From the NCBI GenBank assembly GCA_019009955.1, contig CM032230.1, positions 124,247,501 to 124,311,500 on the forward strand: DNA of 64,000 bases, in the 5' to 3' direction. This DNA comes from Riptortus pedestris (lineage: Eukaryota; Arthropoda; Insecta; Hemiptera; Alydidae). Position numbers and translations under genes: made by a program. Position 1 is the first letter of the stretch. Each line of letters begins with the position of its first letter. The notes below the pieces were generated by a model. It made no database searches. It was not told the origin of the DNA and saw nothing but the letters and a program-made list of their open reading frames with translations. Positions 1 through 11,500 of this stretch are shown piece by piece.

Positions 1-569
1 TAGGTATGGCTGGCTGGTTGCCAACCCTAGGCTCAGTGCCTCCATATTGACCTACATACTCCCCTTGCCAGATACATCCCTTATCCATGCTCTTATCTAT
101 ATTCTACATTTTCATACCCCCTCATGATAACACCCCTTTCAACTTCCATTCAAATGGAAATCCAATTTTTTCTCATCAATTCTTCTTAACTTTACCCCTC
201 GTATATATAGAAAAGAGGGGCAACGAAAATCATGTTACTATATATAACTTCATGGATGCACTACAATGTCAATAAATATTACAAATTTCTATAAAAGGCA
301 AAACAGTCCGTCGCTGAGTGAACACATACTGTTCTCTATTAGAAGTATCACATTTTCCCAATTTTATTTTTTAAAGTGACAATAAATTTTATATTAAACT
401 TGTAATACTTTTTATTCGAAATATACAAGCATAATAAATTTGAAATGCCAATTTGAAAATTTAGATGGAAATTGTAATCCTATACGAAAAACTGTAAGCT
501 TGGCGAACATTTTCCATTCCTTTACAGGCGAGCCACCTTACTCTTGCCGAGGCAACATATAATTTTTTT
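1..569. other. AT-rich DNA, no gene recognised
   Basis: I see no supported gene, RNA or element end here. Open frames are short and lack recognisable motifs. It ends where the first HINE-like copy begins. Confidence 0.5.
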
Positions 570-1532
570 AGCGGATATCCGTTCAGGAAAAAAAGCTATT
601 GGGGCCGTACTCATGGCGAGATTTTCGAAAAATTTCTTTAAATGTCCATCAATCCTACCCAGTAGATGACAAAAATGAGGTGCGTTCAAAATTATATATA
701 TTTGTCTGTTAACGCTCTAGCGGTTGTAATTTTTGTTTGATCGTTACCAAACTCGATATTTACTAGTTTTATGCCAAAAGAAGGATCAAGTTCGTTAATA
801 GCTAAAATCGAACAAGTGAAGGGGGATTTTTGAAAATTGTAAATGTCTCCGTTACTCGGATCGAAAACACGTATAGAACCAATGTTATTGAAAATTAAAT
901 TTACTATAAATATTGTTATGCACATTTATTCTTAATCTTGAATATTAACCGAGATATTTGCATTTTTATTAAGTGTGCATGGATAACGGGTCCACGGACT
1001 TATCCGGAGATGAGATCGGCTATTGTCGGGTCTGTTCGTGAGTTTCCTCCAAACGTTCAGCCGTTTCCGTAACTGTTCGGCTCTCGGGACATTGGTGTAG
1101 AGACTGGTGTAAGCTTCTTCTTTGTGAGATATACGCAAATACGCTCTTTTGATCCCCCCCCCTCATCTTTACTTCATGGACTACTAAAATTTGAGTGATT
1201 GAGATAAAAATTATTCTACTTCATTATAAATTACTTTGCTTGGTATAATAAATAGTTTTCAATAAAATTAATATAATATATTCAGTTATATTTCAGTAAT
1301 TGTTTTCCTTTCCGATGAAGAATATTTCTATCTATCCGTTCAGCTCTTAGTTGTTTGCAGATCTGTTTGTTTACAATTCAGAGCTTTCCGTTTAGAGGTT
1401 ATTAAAATTGACTGAAATATTCCTCATTAGCCTTTGTATTTATTCACTTAATAATCATGTTAAGTGTTAACAGTATGTAGATTTATATATTGCAAAACTT
1501 TACAAGGGATATCTGCTTAGTTTACGCAGCCC
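570..1532 (-). mobile_element. HINE-like family, nearly complete copy
   Basis: This non-coding copy of the dominant family lies on the minus strand. Its left edge is a decayed form of the family 3' end (AGCGGATATCCG for AGCAGATTTCCC, then GCTATTG). It continues through the reverse of the 'ATCGATGGACATTTG' block, the 'CTCTAGCGG' block, the 'TTCGTTAATAGC' block, a G-rich run and 'ACCGAGATATTTGCA'. It ends with ATATCTGCTTAGTTTACGCA and CCC, the reverse of the family 5' end. The last bases of the usual terminus (GTGACGGACT) are replaced by a T run. Length about 960 bp makes it one of the longer copies. There is no open frame and only a very short AT run in place of the microsatellite. Rolling-circle (Helentron-type) origin is inferred from family structure; a DNA transposon MITE is the alternative. 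Confidence 0.8.
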
Positions 1533-1581
1533 TTTTTTTTTGTGACTTGACATAAATAAGATGCCTCATAAACAAAAACAG

Positions 1582-1586
<5 letters not shown>

Positions 1587-1637
<51 letters not shown>
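1587..1637. repeat. (TA)n microsatellite
   Basis: About 50 bp of uninterrupted TA/AT. It makes a short Tyr/Ile open frame on the minus strand that is not a gene. Confidence 0.9.
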
Positions 1638-1642
<5 letters not shown>

Positions 1643-2356
1643 GTAGGGGACAGTAAATGGATTGTCCTTATAGTCATCGACGGGGAAGGTGGCGACATTG
1701 GCAAAGCAGTGGTATGCCTGATCTTGACACATGAATCAGTGCTGTCTAGTCACCTGGAGGCGTTCAACATTATATCAACAGGTTATCTTATCACCAACCA
1801 ACCTAATGGAATTATTATTATGATTCCGGGCCCTACGAAACTTTCCCGAAATTTCAAAGAACATTTTCGGAATATTAATTTCAATTTTTGGTGTCGTGTA
1901 ATCAAATTTGTATTGGAAAAAAATAGTAATGACACGATAGGCGGTGTCAGTCATATCACACTTATGTTGCATATGAATACCGCTTTGAATTAAAATGTTT
2001 TTATCGTGTTATAACTTTAAATAAATGTGGAACGAGTCGGTCTGGGGGATCTCTCATTTCTGAAACCAAGAAATAAAATAAAAATTAAAAAAAATACAAA
2101 CTAATCGCTGATTAATTGAGTTACGAAACCATTTACAAAGGTATAACCCTTATTATATTCTAATAGGCAAATTACCGGCATGAGAAAACTATGAGTATTT
2201 ATGAGTTTACTTTCCGTAATACATAAATAAAGTATATGGTTTTTCATGGCCCAATAAATAGATTATAATAATTAAAGGTCCACCCTCAGACCCTCTCTTA
2301 TCTGATGCCAATAACCTTCGATGTGAAGCACATAACAAATAATTTAAAAGAAATTA
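1638..2356. other. No gene recognised
   Basis: AT-rich sequence with two overlapping opposite-strand frames of 94 and 65 codons near 1.7-2.0 kb. Neither has a recognisable motif and I do not call them. Confidence 0.4.
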
Positions 2357-2360
2357 TTAA

Positions 2361-3403
2361 CCCTCCGTCGGGCGCGTGATCTCTCAGATTTCTAGAAAAA
2401 TATTTGCCACACATCCTAGCAGAGAGTGGTGGCGTAGTGCTTCGAGTTATGTGCTTTATAGGTCTCCCCCTCAAGGTATGTTGCGTCACTGTGTTTAACG
2501 GAGTCGTGTGTTTCACCTGACATTAATTTTTATCTCCTAGATACCACGCGCCCGATCTCGTAAGTTTTTTTTCATAAATATGTACATCAATTACTCTTTA
2601 TTAAATGGAATAATATAAACCTATTATTCTATTATTTTGCTCAAACATGAGCTTTCAGAAGAACTTGTACAAGGATATATTGCACGACGCAGTGGCAATA
2701 GTAGACGTTTACCAACCGAACTAAGGACGAAACTTGAAGACTACAGAGACTCATAAGAGTACTCTAGCTCATTGGACCATACATTGAACTCTAGTACAGA
2801 ACAGCATAAAAAAAGTCCCTCCACTACAACGAACAAAAGAAAATGATGTGAACCAAGCAAAACTGAAAATAAATGTAGATGTACTAATTACTGTTCTGAG
2901 ATTTGCAAAAACAAAATTTGTTAACAACATAGTTCCATGCTTTTTCCTAATTATAATGCAGCTCTCCAAAAGAAATAACAATTAAACTGGTATTTTTAAA
3001 ATGTTTTGATGATTTTCATTAAGTCTTATCTAAAAGTGATTTCGTGCTACTTATTTTTGATTGAAGTTATATTTAGATATTTTTTTATATTGTTAACAAA
3101 CTGAAATGAAATATGTATAATTAAGGCATGTGCATTTAAACTATTCCTTTTGATATTTGTGTTTTTTAATTATATTTTAAAAATTATCGTCCACCGTTTC
3201 TTTACATTATAATACTTGTCAATTTTAAAAATTATTTACTTCTATCAAACAAGTACTTCCTCTGTTGTGGTTTCTAATCACACACTGAACATTTTAGTGC
3301 AATATATATATTAAAGAACTGTATTTCCGTATAAACGGTTGAGGATGATCTGTGAGATACACGCGCTCGATAGCGGAATATTCTTGACGCGCCCGACCGA
3401 GAG
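2361..3403 (+). mobile_element. piggyBac-like element, decayed, with TTAA duplication
   Basis: The element is bounded on both sides by TTAA (2357-2360 and 3404-3407), the target piggyBac transposases duplicate. Its ends are inverted repeats: CCCTCCGTCGGGCGCGT at 2361-2377 and the reverse of CTCTCGGTCGGGCGCGT at 3387-3403, matching at 15 of 17 positions. A further CGCGCCCGA motif lies just inside the left end near 2547. The interior holds remnants of the C-terminal part of a transposase. At about 1.04 kb it is far shorter than an autonomous element (roughly 2-3 kb), so it is internally deleted and immobile on its own. Family assignment rests on the TTAA target, CCCT-type ends and the cysteine-rich tail. 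Confidence 0.78.
2628..2938 (+). pseudogene. piggyBac transposase C-terminal remnant
   Basis: From about 2628 a short frame reads ELSEELVQGYIARRSG and then RRLPTELRTKLEDY before a TAA at 2754-2756. After further stops, the segment around 2841-2940 reads with spaced cysteines and a histidine (KCRCTNYC, then ICKNKICQQH). That resembles the C-terminal cysteine-rich zinc-binding domain of piggyBac transposases, which binds the element's terminal DNA. The preceding leucine-proline-rich stretch resembles the region just before that domain in insect relatives. The catalytic DDE domain is absent. Several in-frame stops mean no functional protein is made. Confidence 0.6.
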
Positions 3404-3708
3404 TTAATGATAAAACAGATGTGTCCATAAGGTCATTTTGTGTCATAGTTAAGCCACTACGTGTCTTCAAGACTTTCGAGTTAACTCGATGATAAATATT
3501 TTTTTTTTTAATGTCGAGCAATAAATTTACTCCATTTTTTACTAGAAATATTTGGAGAGATTTCAAATGACACCCATATTCCTTATTGCAAAAGATAATT
3601 TGAAATAATTAGAGTATATTCAGGTAGTTTATCTTCACTTTATAATTCATGAGTATGTTTTTTTGTAATTTGTTTCACATGCAATATTTGGTTATTTTAT
3701 GTCTTATA

Positions 3709-4675
3709 TTTTTTTTTTTTTTATTTATTTAATTTAAATGAGTTCCGCAACGCAGGCGATTTACTCATTATTAAAGTGTCATTAAAAAGTGAAATGCAAA
3801 AAAAAAAAAAAAAAGACAAACAACAACAACAACAACAAACGAAAAAAGAGTGAACTTTGGCAAATGATGTTTGAAGCATATAAGGTGATATGAAGCAAAC
3901 GATATTGTACGATATGGAAACACATGGTAATGAACATTATATATAAATGAAAGTGTAACTATAGAAAAGGGGGGGGGAAGAAAAATTAAATAAATAAAAA
4001 AAAATAAGGAAAGGGGATAACCAAAAAAATAATAGAAAAAAAAAAACAAAATAAATAAATAGAAAATAAATAATATTAAAGTTTGTACACCCTGCTAATA
4101 TAGGAAATAAGTGAAGAGTGGTTTGTAGAAAGTGTAGATTATAGTGTGTAATATATGTTGGTGTCTTTCAGATGTTTAATGACTGAGTCTATGTAATCAC
4201 TGTTATCGGTCAAAAGTTCCTGTAAGTCATGTGGAATGTCTAAATTGTCTCTTCGTCGACAGTCAGTCAATATGTGTTGTACAGTTAAAGTTTCGTTGCA
4301 ATGTCTACAAATCGGTGTGTCCTTGTTTGTCATTAAGTGTCCGTGGGTCAGCAAGGAATGGCCAATGCGAAGTCGGGTCAGCACAACTTTCTCTCTTCGT
4401 GTGCTCCTGTTACTTGATGGCCATTCCTTAACCGTTTGTTTTATTTGTCTTAGCTTATTGTCGTTCGTGTTATCCCAAGATTGCTGCCACTGCTGTTGTA
4501 GTGTCTTAATGCATTCGGCTAGTACGTCTTGGTGGTCTGTACAGTTTATGTCAATGTCTGGTTTTTCTACAGTACACTTGGCTAATCTGTCGATGTCGGT
4601 ACTTTCCTTGATGTTTGTATGTCCGGGTAACCATAAAAGACTAATGTGTATGTTACTAGAGTATTTTATTATGTC
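3709..4675 (-). mobile_element. LINE fragment A (RNase H-bearing), 5' truncated
   Basis: On the minus strand this runs from a decayed RNase H and C-terminal coding region (4675 to 4139), through a 3' UTR that contains a (CAA)n patch near 3823-3840, to a 3' tail of AATAAATAAA plus an A run at 3709-3725. The 5' truncation and simple A-rich tail are typical of target-primed reverse transcription. The same family occurs on the plus strand at 20938-21983, with a closely similar C-terminal peptide. Membership of the I/LOA/R1-like RNase H-bearing LINEs is likely; the exact clade cannot be set from this piece. Confidence 0.72.
4139..4675 (-). pseudogene. LINE ORF2 C-terminus: RNase H end and tail domain
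   Basis: A frame of 179 codons is open from 4675 to a stop at 4139 and has no start codon of its own, so it is the C-terminal part of a longer polyprotein. It begins inside RNase H: LLWLPGHTNI carries the conserved histidine segment (W-x-P-G-H) and TDIDRLAK corresponds to the final acidic-residue region. The G-N-E residues usual before that aspartate are not present, so activity is doubtful. The tail contains VVLTRLRIGHSLLTHGHL and then CRHCNETLTVQHILTDC, a Cys/His arrangement common at the end of these proteins. It contains no stop, so it is younger than most elements here, but it is truncated and promoterless. Confidence 0.75.
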
Positions 4676-5179
4676 TTATAATCAACACAAATAAAGTATT
4701 TTATTAAATATATATGTAGTTTATGCATTTACTCATTCTTTCAGAGGTAAATAAGAGTAAAATGTGGCCACATTTTTTAAAAATAGGAGTACTATTGATT
4801 ATAGTAAAAAAAAAATCGTTTTGTTAATGTCCTTGAGCCAAGACAAAATTAATATTATCACTAAACAACTGTGTTAGACAAAATGGAGGAAAATAATTAT
4901 GGGAATAGGAATGAGTGGCTAAGAGCTTTCTAAAGAGACAATCAACATTCCCTTTGCAGATGGGAAAGAGGGACTTTTAATTTTGGGAACTTTATTCCCT
5001 TCTTTAAAGACTTTACCTACTGAAAATTTAGGAAGGAGGCTTTTCCTTAAAGGATTTCTCGCCGAAGTAACTAGCCTTATATTTCAGAATGAAAAAGAAA
5101 GTTCTTGTTACTGGAAATTGAAAACAGCAGGCATTACAATAATGCATGCACCGGCAAAAATAACTTACCACTATGTAGA
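4676..5179. other. No gene recognised
   Basis: AT-rich flank between the LINE fragment and HINE-like pieces. A 93-codon frame starting at 4983 has no recognisable motif. Confidence 0.4.
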
Positions 5180-5250
5180 TATCTGTATATGTATTATAAA
5201 CATTCGCAAGGGGAATCTGCTTAGTTTAAGCAGCCCATGTGTGACGTACT
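5180..5250 (-). mobile_element. HINE-like family, 5'-end fragment
   Basis: The reverse strand reads the family 5' end (GTACGTCACACATGGGCTG, then AAACTAAGCAGATTCCCC) plus the start of the short subterminal hairpin. The body is missing. Confidence 0.65.
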
Positions 5251-5456
5251 TTTTTTTTAATTGAAAAAATAATGGAGCTATTGGTATTTTTGTGGTTTTC
5301 AGGTTCATAAAAACCCCAAACCTAGTCACTTTACCTGTTAATAGCATATCTTGCATAAGTTTTAATCTACTTGCTAAATTTAAAATCTCTTTCGCATATG
5401 GTTGTTAAAAGAAAGTATCTTAGAATAGAATATAAAATGATGAGATAGTAGAAAAA

Positions 5457-5650
5457 AGTCAGTCACGCGGGTACTGCGTAAACTAAGCAGATTTCCCTTG
5501 TATGCCACGTATTTGCATTTATCTCAAAAATTTTAAAATTCAATAAAAACAATATTTGGTATTTAGGCTTTAAATAAAGTGGTTCATGATAGAACAGCTT
5601 ATTGTCAATATTACGTAAGAAGAATATACATTATATATATATTTTGTTCA
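5457..5650 (+). mobile_element. HINE-like family, 5' fragment (subfamily B)
   Basis: Starts AGTCAGTCACGCGGGTACTG, then AAACTAAGCAGATTTCCC. The following block (TTTGCATTTATCTCAA, AATATTTGGTATTTAGGC) is shared with copies at 33.35 kb and 38.2 kb but not with most others, so at least two body types exist. Confidence 0.72.
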
Positions 5651-6770
5651 GCCGTCTTTGAATTTAAAATCCCGCTTTTACTTGGATCACTAACCCGCCC
5701 TACATATGGAGATCACGTAGGCGGTGGCTAGGAGAGGAAACTGCAGCGCTGGCCTATAGGACAAAGACTCCGCTTGATCTGAGCGGCCATTACATTAGAT
5801 CAGTTTGTTTCCATCGCCCGAGTGAAAAGGACGGGTGGGATGGCTCTGCAAAAAGGGGAATAATTTTCATCTCTTGCAACGCCAGTGTCAAATAAGGATC
5901 ACCGCATCGCAGATAGAGGTCACCGCAACCAGTATTCACCAGCTAGAAGACAGAATCTCATTGGGAACACAAAACAACACAGGAAGAAAAATCCACTTCA
6001 TGGAAAGTGTTCGCGGAAGAATCAACTCCGCGAAGAGTGAAGCAGGCGCGTGACATCGATGACGTCATCCACCACCACTCACCCTTGCCCTGGACTGGGG
6101 ACCTCGCTGCCAGCGTATCCCACGAGAGGGGACCGGCAGGAAAGGGCAAGAAGACGGGACAAGATGGGAGTCTAGTGCGGCAGAAAGGAGCTATGTTATC
6201 ATCGAGGTGAAAAACCCCCCTAACAATGCAAGAGTAGGCGTAAAAGGCCCCGTCGGGCAATGAAGCGGGGAAGAAACAAGGACAATAAAATAAAGTGAGT
6301 ACTCACATTTATATCAAAATTCATCACACATCGAAGCCAACTGGCGTAAACCTAATAATGGGGATCACCACAGCAACGAGCTCCACCACCGGTTCCAATC
6401 AACCCACAGCGGCTCACCAATGGAACATTATTAGATATTAAAAGATCAACAATTTCCTCATCATTTGTTCTCATTATTATTGATAGCACTTAATTATATT
6501 TTATTATATCCATCCATGCTTTATAATTTGCACCACCATACCCCTTTCACCATACAGTCCACTCTCTGAAATACAAAAAAAGGGGCGAAGGGGCATCTCC
6601 CTAAACATCTTTTTATGGGAAGCCTCTTCGATCTCCAAACAGAAAGTATATGTTTCCCGAAGGTACCAATTTCTCATTATAATGCTAGCATTATCTCCGT
6701 AAACAATTAAATGAGTACTCATAATATAAGACCGGACTTGATCTTTGGTTTCCATAAAACGTTTAAATAT
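5651..6770 (+). mobile_element. Dispersed family 2, copy 1, interrupted
   Basis: The segment 5651-6009 is the reverse of sequence near 23.16-23.52 kb, and 6610-6770 is the reverse of 23.07-23.17 kb. About 600 bp at 6010-6610 has no counterpart in the other copies and is more GC-rich. The family has blocks GGAGATCACGTAGGCGGTG, ACTGCAGCGCTGGCC and GAGTACTCATAAT. In copies 1 and 3 one frame encodes the identical run SIHQLEDRISLGTQNNTGR. DNA conservation is just as high, so this does not prove coding. No terminal repeats were found; it could be an LTR or leader of a retroelement or a non-autonomous element. I do not recognise the family. Confidence 0.6.
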
Positions 6771-7283
6771 CGAGTTTGGAAAACTTTGGCCCTTAAGGGT
6801 AACTTTGTTTACATGGGATTTATGTTAATTTTTCATAGAGGAAAAATGTTCCATAAAAATATTTAACAATGTTCAAAATTACATGTTTAATACCGTACAC
6901 TTGTAAAATGTTTTTATTTATTTATTTCCTAACGTTATTGTACAGATGTTCCCTTACCACGATATTAATGGGGTAACATTGTTCGAAAATAATATTAGGC
7001 CTGATTTCGATAGCATTTTTACATTTGGGACATTGTTACCCCAATCAAGGAAAAAAATTGGCATAAATTTTAAAAAATTCATAAAATAAATATAAAAACT
7101 TTCTGAGCTTTAAATTATAGTCCAAGTGTTCTCTAAAGTTAGCAGAATTTACTAGAAACAGAAAATTTGATGTAAGTTTGGTATAGTTGTGTGATTAAAC
7201 TCAATTTATGAAAGAAAGTCATAGAAATTGTGCCAAATTTACCCCAGTTGACGGTAACGAAAAATTGAAATTTGGGACAGCTA
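6771..7283. other. No gene recognised; short inverted pair
   Basis: Contains GGGGTAACATTG at 6970-6981 facing CATTGTTACCCC at 7031-7042. The pair could be part of a small DNA element, but I could not define its ends. Confidence 0.35.
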
Positions 7284-7297
7284 GAGCGTTAACAATA

Positions 7298-7366
<69 letters not shown>
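7284..7366 (+). mobile_element. HINE-like core fragment with TG/TA microsatellite
   Basis: GCTAGAGCGTTAACA, the block that precedes the microsatellite in family copies, is followed by (GT)n and then (TA)n to 7366. Neither 5' nor 3' end is present. Confidence 0.55.
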
Positions 7367-7368
<2 letters not shown>

Positions 7369-8187
7369 CACCCTTCCTTATCTTTGTTTTAGTTCTCAAA
7401 GTTACATTTCCTGGTGGTATACATTTATTTACTAGCTTTTAATATCATTACAAGGTGAGTGAAATTTATTTTTCTTTTAACATATTAATAGGGAACCCTT
7501 AAGAGCCAATATTATTGGACGATGTCTGAAAATAAAGAAATGCCATGAAACTCAAAGAGCGTTGGTTCTTATCGAGCGAACGTAAATTTCACTATTTATA
7601 GTTTATTTAGAGGTCGCGTGAGATAAAAGTCAGTGCTTTTCTTGTCGTTTAACCGCAATCACACGAACTGCTTATACTTAGATTAAAATGATAATGCCGA
7701 CGTTTTTATATACGTCTTCAAGTACCCGAAAGGACTGATATTATTGATAAAATAGTATGATTTATTTTCTGCGCTTTCCTATTCAAGTTATTATTCAGGA
7801 TAAATAACAACCTTTGTCTGACATAAATGTTTCTCTCCAGTAGTATAATGTTGTTGTTCTATAATATAATGCTTAGTATAATAAAAGGAATTTTAAAACG
7901 AAAAAAGTCCTTTATAAAAGAAAGAAAATATTAGATAAGGAAATATCAACAGTAGACGAAAATTAAGTGACTATGAGACAAAGGGAAATAGAAAATAAAG
8001 AATTCAGTCCTCTATCTTAATCCTAATCAAAAAAATACATCTTCAATGTGTGAAGATAAAATATGATAATCTGTCTTCACATTTTCACATTCGCAAGGGA
8101 CACCAATAAAAATCATATTTTCGCATAAACTTTATTGATATTACCTACATGTTTCTTGGTCTATATAATTTCTTTATTTAAATTTTT
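7367..8187. other. No gene recognised
   Basis: AT-rich sequence with only short frames. Confidence 0.4.
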
Positions 8188-8635
8188 AGCAGATTTCCCT
8201 TAGGGGAATTCAGCTATTGAGCTCATACTCATGACGCGATTTTCTTAAATTTTTTTCAAATGTCCATCCATCCTACCTAGTAGTAGTGACGAAAATGAGG
8301 TCCGTTCAAAAATGTATATATATGTCTGTTAACGCTCTAGCGGTCGCAATTATTGTTTAATCGCTACCAAACTCGATATTTAGTCGTTTTTTGTAAAAAG
8401 AAAAATCAAGTTAGTTAACGCCTGAAATCGGACCAGGGGAGGGGGCTTTAGAGGGGGAGAATTTTGAAAATTCGAAATATCTCCGTTTCTATGAGTTGGA
8501 TAGTAGAAGTGTATTAAATCAATTTTTTAGCAAATTAAATGTACTATAAATAATGTTATATATATATATTTATCCCTATCTTGAATATTACCTGAGATAT
8601 TTGCATTTTTCAGTTTTCAGCCCTCAGTCAGTTAG
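8188..8635 (-). mobile_element. HINE-like family, 3' half
   Basis: Begins with the reversed 3' end (AGCAGATTTCCC, then TTAGGGGAATTCAGCTATTG). It runs through the ATGTCCATC, GTTAACGCTCTAGCGG and TCTCCGTTT blocks to 'GAGATATTTGCATTTTTCAG', where similarity is lost. The 3' palindrome is damaged. Confidence 0.78.
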
Positions 8636-8973
8636 TGTTAATGGTTAATGGTTCGTGGCATGTTCTGCAGAGTGGTATTTCTGCTCTTGTCATGAGGTCA
8701 TGAATGCTTTAATGTGAGTGTCCTATCCTAAGCCTCGCGAGTACAACTTCGTCTCGTCTATTCCCACATCTGCTAAGTGGCCACTCGCTTATAGAACGCA
8801 TTATTTCTCTCACATGATTTTCTGTTCTTCTTACCAAAATTTGTGCCATTCATTTAATGTTGAAAATGTAAGAGACTTAGGTTTTAGGAATCGTATTTTT
8901 TTAGAAGGTGCTCAATGACGTTAGGTCTACATACTACTAAGTAATTAGAACGCTATACTTCAAAAATATATAT

Positions 8974-9613
8974 TGTTGCGAAAATTAAATAAATGAATAA
9001 TCCTTCAGAGAGAGAGAGAGAGAGAGAGAGTCGCATTTGGAAAGTGTGACGTAGATCAAAGAAGCCGACAGAATGTTCTAGGTCCTACCGGAACCTTCCA
9101 GCCAGACGTCGAGGAGCAAGACAATTCCCCTTTGATGTTTGCCGACAAGCTATATAAAGAAGGGCCTGCCGCGAGCGAGTCAGTTTTATGCTCAGTGATC
9201 TTGGTGGTCACATCAGTGCTACAGTGCGACTTAGTGCAGTGCGGTAAAGTGTCTTTATAAGAAGAACAGTGTTGTGCCGTGACTGTAAGTAACAGTTTAG
9301 TGCCGCGTTTAAGACAGTGCAGTGCCGCGAAGTAAAGGACAGTGCAGTGCCGCGAAGTAATGGAGAGTGCAGTGCCGTCTTATTGTGAATTTCAGTGACC
9401 GTGAGTGAATTATTGGACTGTGTAATCTGAAGAACAGTGACCCCATCAGTGTATACTGTGAGTAGTAATTAGGAAAAATTACCAAGTGTATTGTGCATTA
9501 TGAAATTGTGCAGTGATAAAAACTGTGAAACTTGCGAGTATTTAATTTTGCAATCCAAAAGAGCTCTTATTAAAAACGTTTATTACTGGTTTAGGTAATA
9601 AAAAAACGTAACA
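8974..9613 (+). mobile_element. Solo LTR of a Gypsy-type retrotransposon
   Basis: This 640-bp segment begins TGTTGCG and ends CGTAACA, giving inverted TG...CA termini. It is flanked by ATAT on both sides (8970-8973 and 9614-9617), a 4-bp target duplication. It contains a promoter-like TATATAAAG at 9151-9159, then many copies of a CAGTGCAGTGCCG motif, and near the 3' end AATAAAAAAACG as a possible polyadenylation signal. No gag/pol sequence or second LTR adjoins it, so it is best read as a solo LTR left by recombination. A 5'-truncated relative lies at 52317-52745. A Gypsy-like origin is inferred from 4-bp ATAT targeting and the ends. Confidence 0.75.
9151..9159 (+). promoter_or_regulatory. 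TATA box of the LTR
   Basis: TATATAAAG lies about 178 bp into the LTR. A GAGCGAGTCAGTTTT stretch about 25-35 bp downstream would fit a transcription start, though this is not proven. Confidence 0.5.
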
Positions 9614-9686
9614 ATATATTTTTCATAATCAAGAGCATGTATGATCGTTTACAGATAAACAGGAAAATAAGTCTTTCTCTGATAAA

Positions 9687-10217
9687 AGTCCTTAGGGGTT
9701 TCGTAAAATAAGCAGATTTCCCACTTGAAGTTTTATAATAAAGAAATCTGCATACTGATAACATCAATTGGACGAGAGCCGAACAGTAACGAAAACGGCC
9801 GAACTAACTTTCAGCGGAATCGCAAAAAGAGAATCAATAATAGCCGATCTCAGCTCGTCCGTTATCTGCTCACAGTTCAACAATTAATAACTCCTCTTGT
9901 TCAATTTAAAATTGAAGCGCTAATTAAACATATATAACAACAATTGTAGAACTTAACATTTTCAATAAGATTGGTTCTATACAATTTTTCGATATACATT
10001 TAGACTCGACACATAATAAAGGAGATATTAAGAATTTTCGAAATTCCTCTCTTTTAACCCCCCCCCCTCCCAATGGTCGGATTTCAGCCGATAACGAACT
10101 TGATCTTTCTTTTTACATAAAACGATTAATATCAAGTTTGGTAACGATTAAACTAGAATCGCGGTAACAGACAAATATATAGATAGATATACGTATCTGT
10201 CTCTCTCTCTGTCTCTC

Positions 10218-10266
<49 letters not shown>

Positions 10267-10387
10267 ATATATTTGAACCTTATTTTCGTCATTTACTTCG
10301 TAGGATCGAGGGACATTTGATAAATATTTCGGAAATCGTGTCATAAGTAAAACGTCAATAGCTGATTTCCCTTAAGGGAAATCTGCT
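9687..10387 (+). mobile_element. HINE-like family, full-length copy
   Basis: Starts AGTCCTTAGGGGTTTCG, then AAGCAGATTTCCC and a hairpin partner GAAATCTGC. The 3' end has an intact GATTTCCCTTAAGGGAAATC palindrome at 10364-10383 and stops at TGCT before an AAAA run. The usual (TA)n is replaced by a (CT)n tract at about 10198-10262 followed by a little TA, so the microsatellite type varies between copies. Confidence 0.82.
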
Positions 10388-11195
10388 AAAATAACAGGAT
10401 GGAAATTTGAAGTTTTGTTATATAAAACAAAGAAAATGCTTGGAAAATTTGTCTATGGAAAATGTCTGCATGTTTGGAGGATGAACAGATGTTTCTAGTC
10501 ATGTCTACTGGACGCACCAACACCGAACAAAAAGACGCAAAAATAGGAACAGTTGACGAGCTTTTCTATTTTCGCGCCCAGGGGCTGCGCACTAAGTACA
10601 TTCACGACGCTTATAGTACACTAATGCTGTCATCTCATCTTATATTCACTATTTCTGAAAAAAAGGAAAAAAAAACTTAAGACCAAAGACTGACAGACCT
10701 ACTTGCTCAACTTGTAACATTCACTTGACGACAAGACATATACTAGACAGAATATCGAAAACGACAACACAAGGACATACACAAAATTGAAATATAGGAC
10801 AACATTTAAAATATAATTTAAGTCCAGTCTTTGGTGTGCAACAAGATTTCAGATTATATGCATTAACTCTATTATATGCGTTTGTACACATGTATATATT
10901 TACCCCGAAGGAGGAAATTACGACAATCACTAGCAAAAGTGACATTTTCAGCCATTCATTTCCTATGGATTATTACCATATATGCTCATCACCAATTTAT
11001 TTATTTATTTCTCCTTTTTTTTCTTCTTCTTTTTTTATGTTGAATTGATGATGTCATTGATTTTTGGTATTTTTTATTCTTAATTGTTATCTCTTATCTA
11101 TTTTACTTTTGTTATTTCACTTTGTACAATTTTTGACTTATGAAATCACCTTTGATTTTACGCCCATAAATAAATAAATAAAATATTAAATAAAC
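10388..11195 (+). other. Possible LINE 3' UTR and tail
   Basis: The segment 10990-11190 is T-rich and ends ATAAATAAATAAATAAA after a short GAAATCACCTTTGATTTT block. A similar block and tail occur at 56.07-56.12 kb. This resembles the 3' ends of the LINEs in this window, but no LINE protein motif is visible upstream (10388-10990), where frames are short. Confidence 0.4.
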
Positions 11196-11500
11196 TTGGG
11201 TGAGCGGAACTGGGGTTTAAATGAAGGCCGAAAACAAATTACGAATACTTTTCTTAATATTTGAGCTACCAGGAAATGTATAACCAACGATTGCAGACAA
11301 TTCAAAAATATTTTTCAACCCGCCTCAAATAATAACCGAGATATTTTGAATTTTCCAACTCTCCCCATTAAACTCTCTCAATTTCTTATTTCCGTTTCTA
11401 TTTATTCACGGTGATGTTGTGTTTGCATAATGGCGATTTATCTATTACTAAACTTCACGAGGGAAATCTGCTTAGTTTACGCAGGGGCTCTGCATGAAGA
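11196..11500. mobile_element. HINE-like fragments, mixed orientation
   Basis: The segment 11196-11390 resembles the plus-strand subfamily B body (GAGATATTTTGAATTTTC at about 11339). The segment 11460-11500 is the reversed 5' end (GGGAAATCTGCTTAGTTTAC, then GCAGGGGCTCTGC). Confidence 0.55.

Noticed and set aside
4236..4694. 152-codon plus-strand frame
   Set aside because: It is the antisense shadow of the LINE A coding remnant on the minus strand, which carries the RNase H and Cys/His motifs.
6961..7042. MITE defined by the GGGGTAAC inverted pair
   Set aside because: The pair is only 8-12 bp, the ends are unclear and there is no target duplication.
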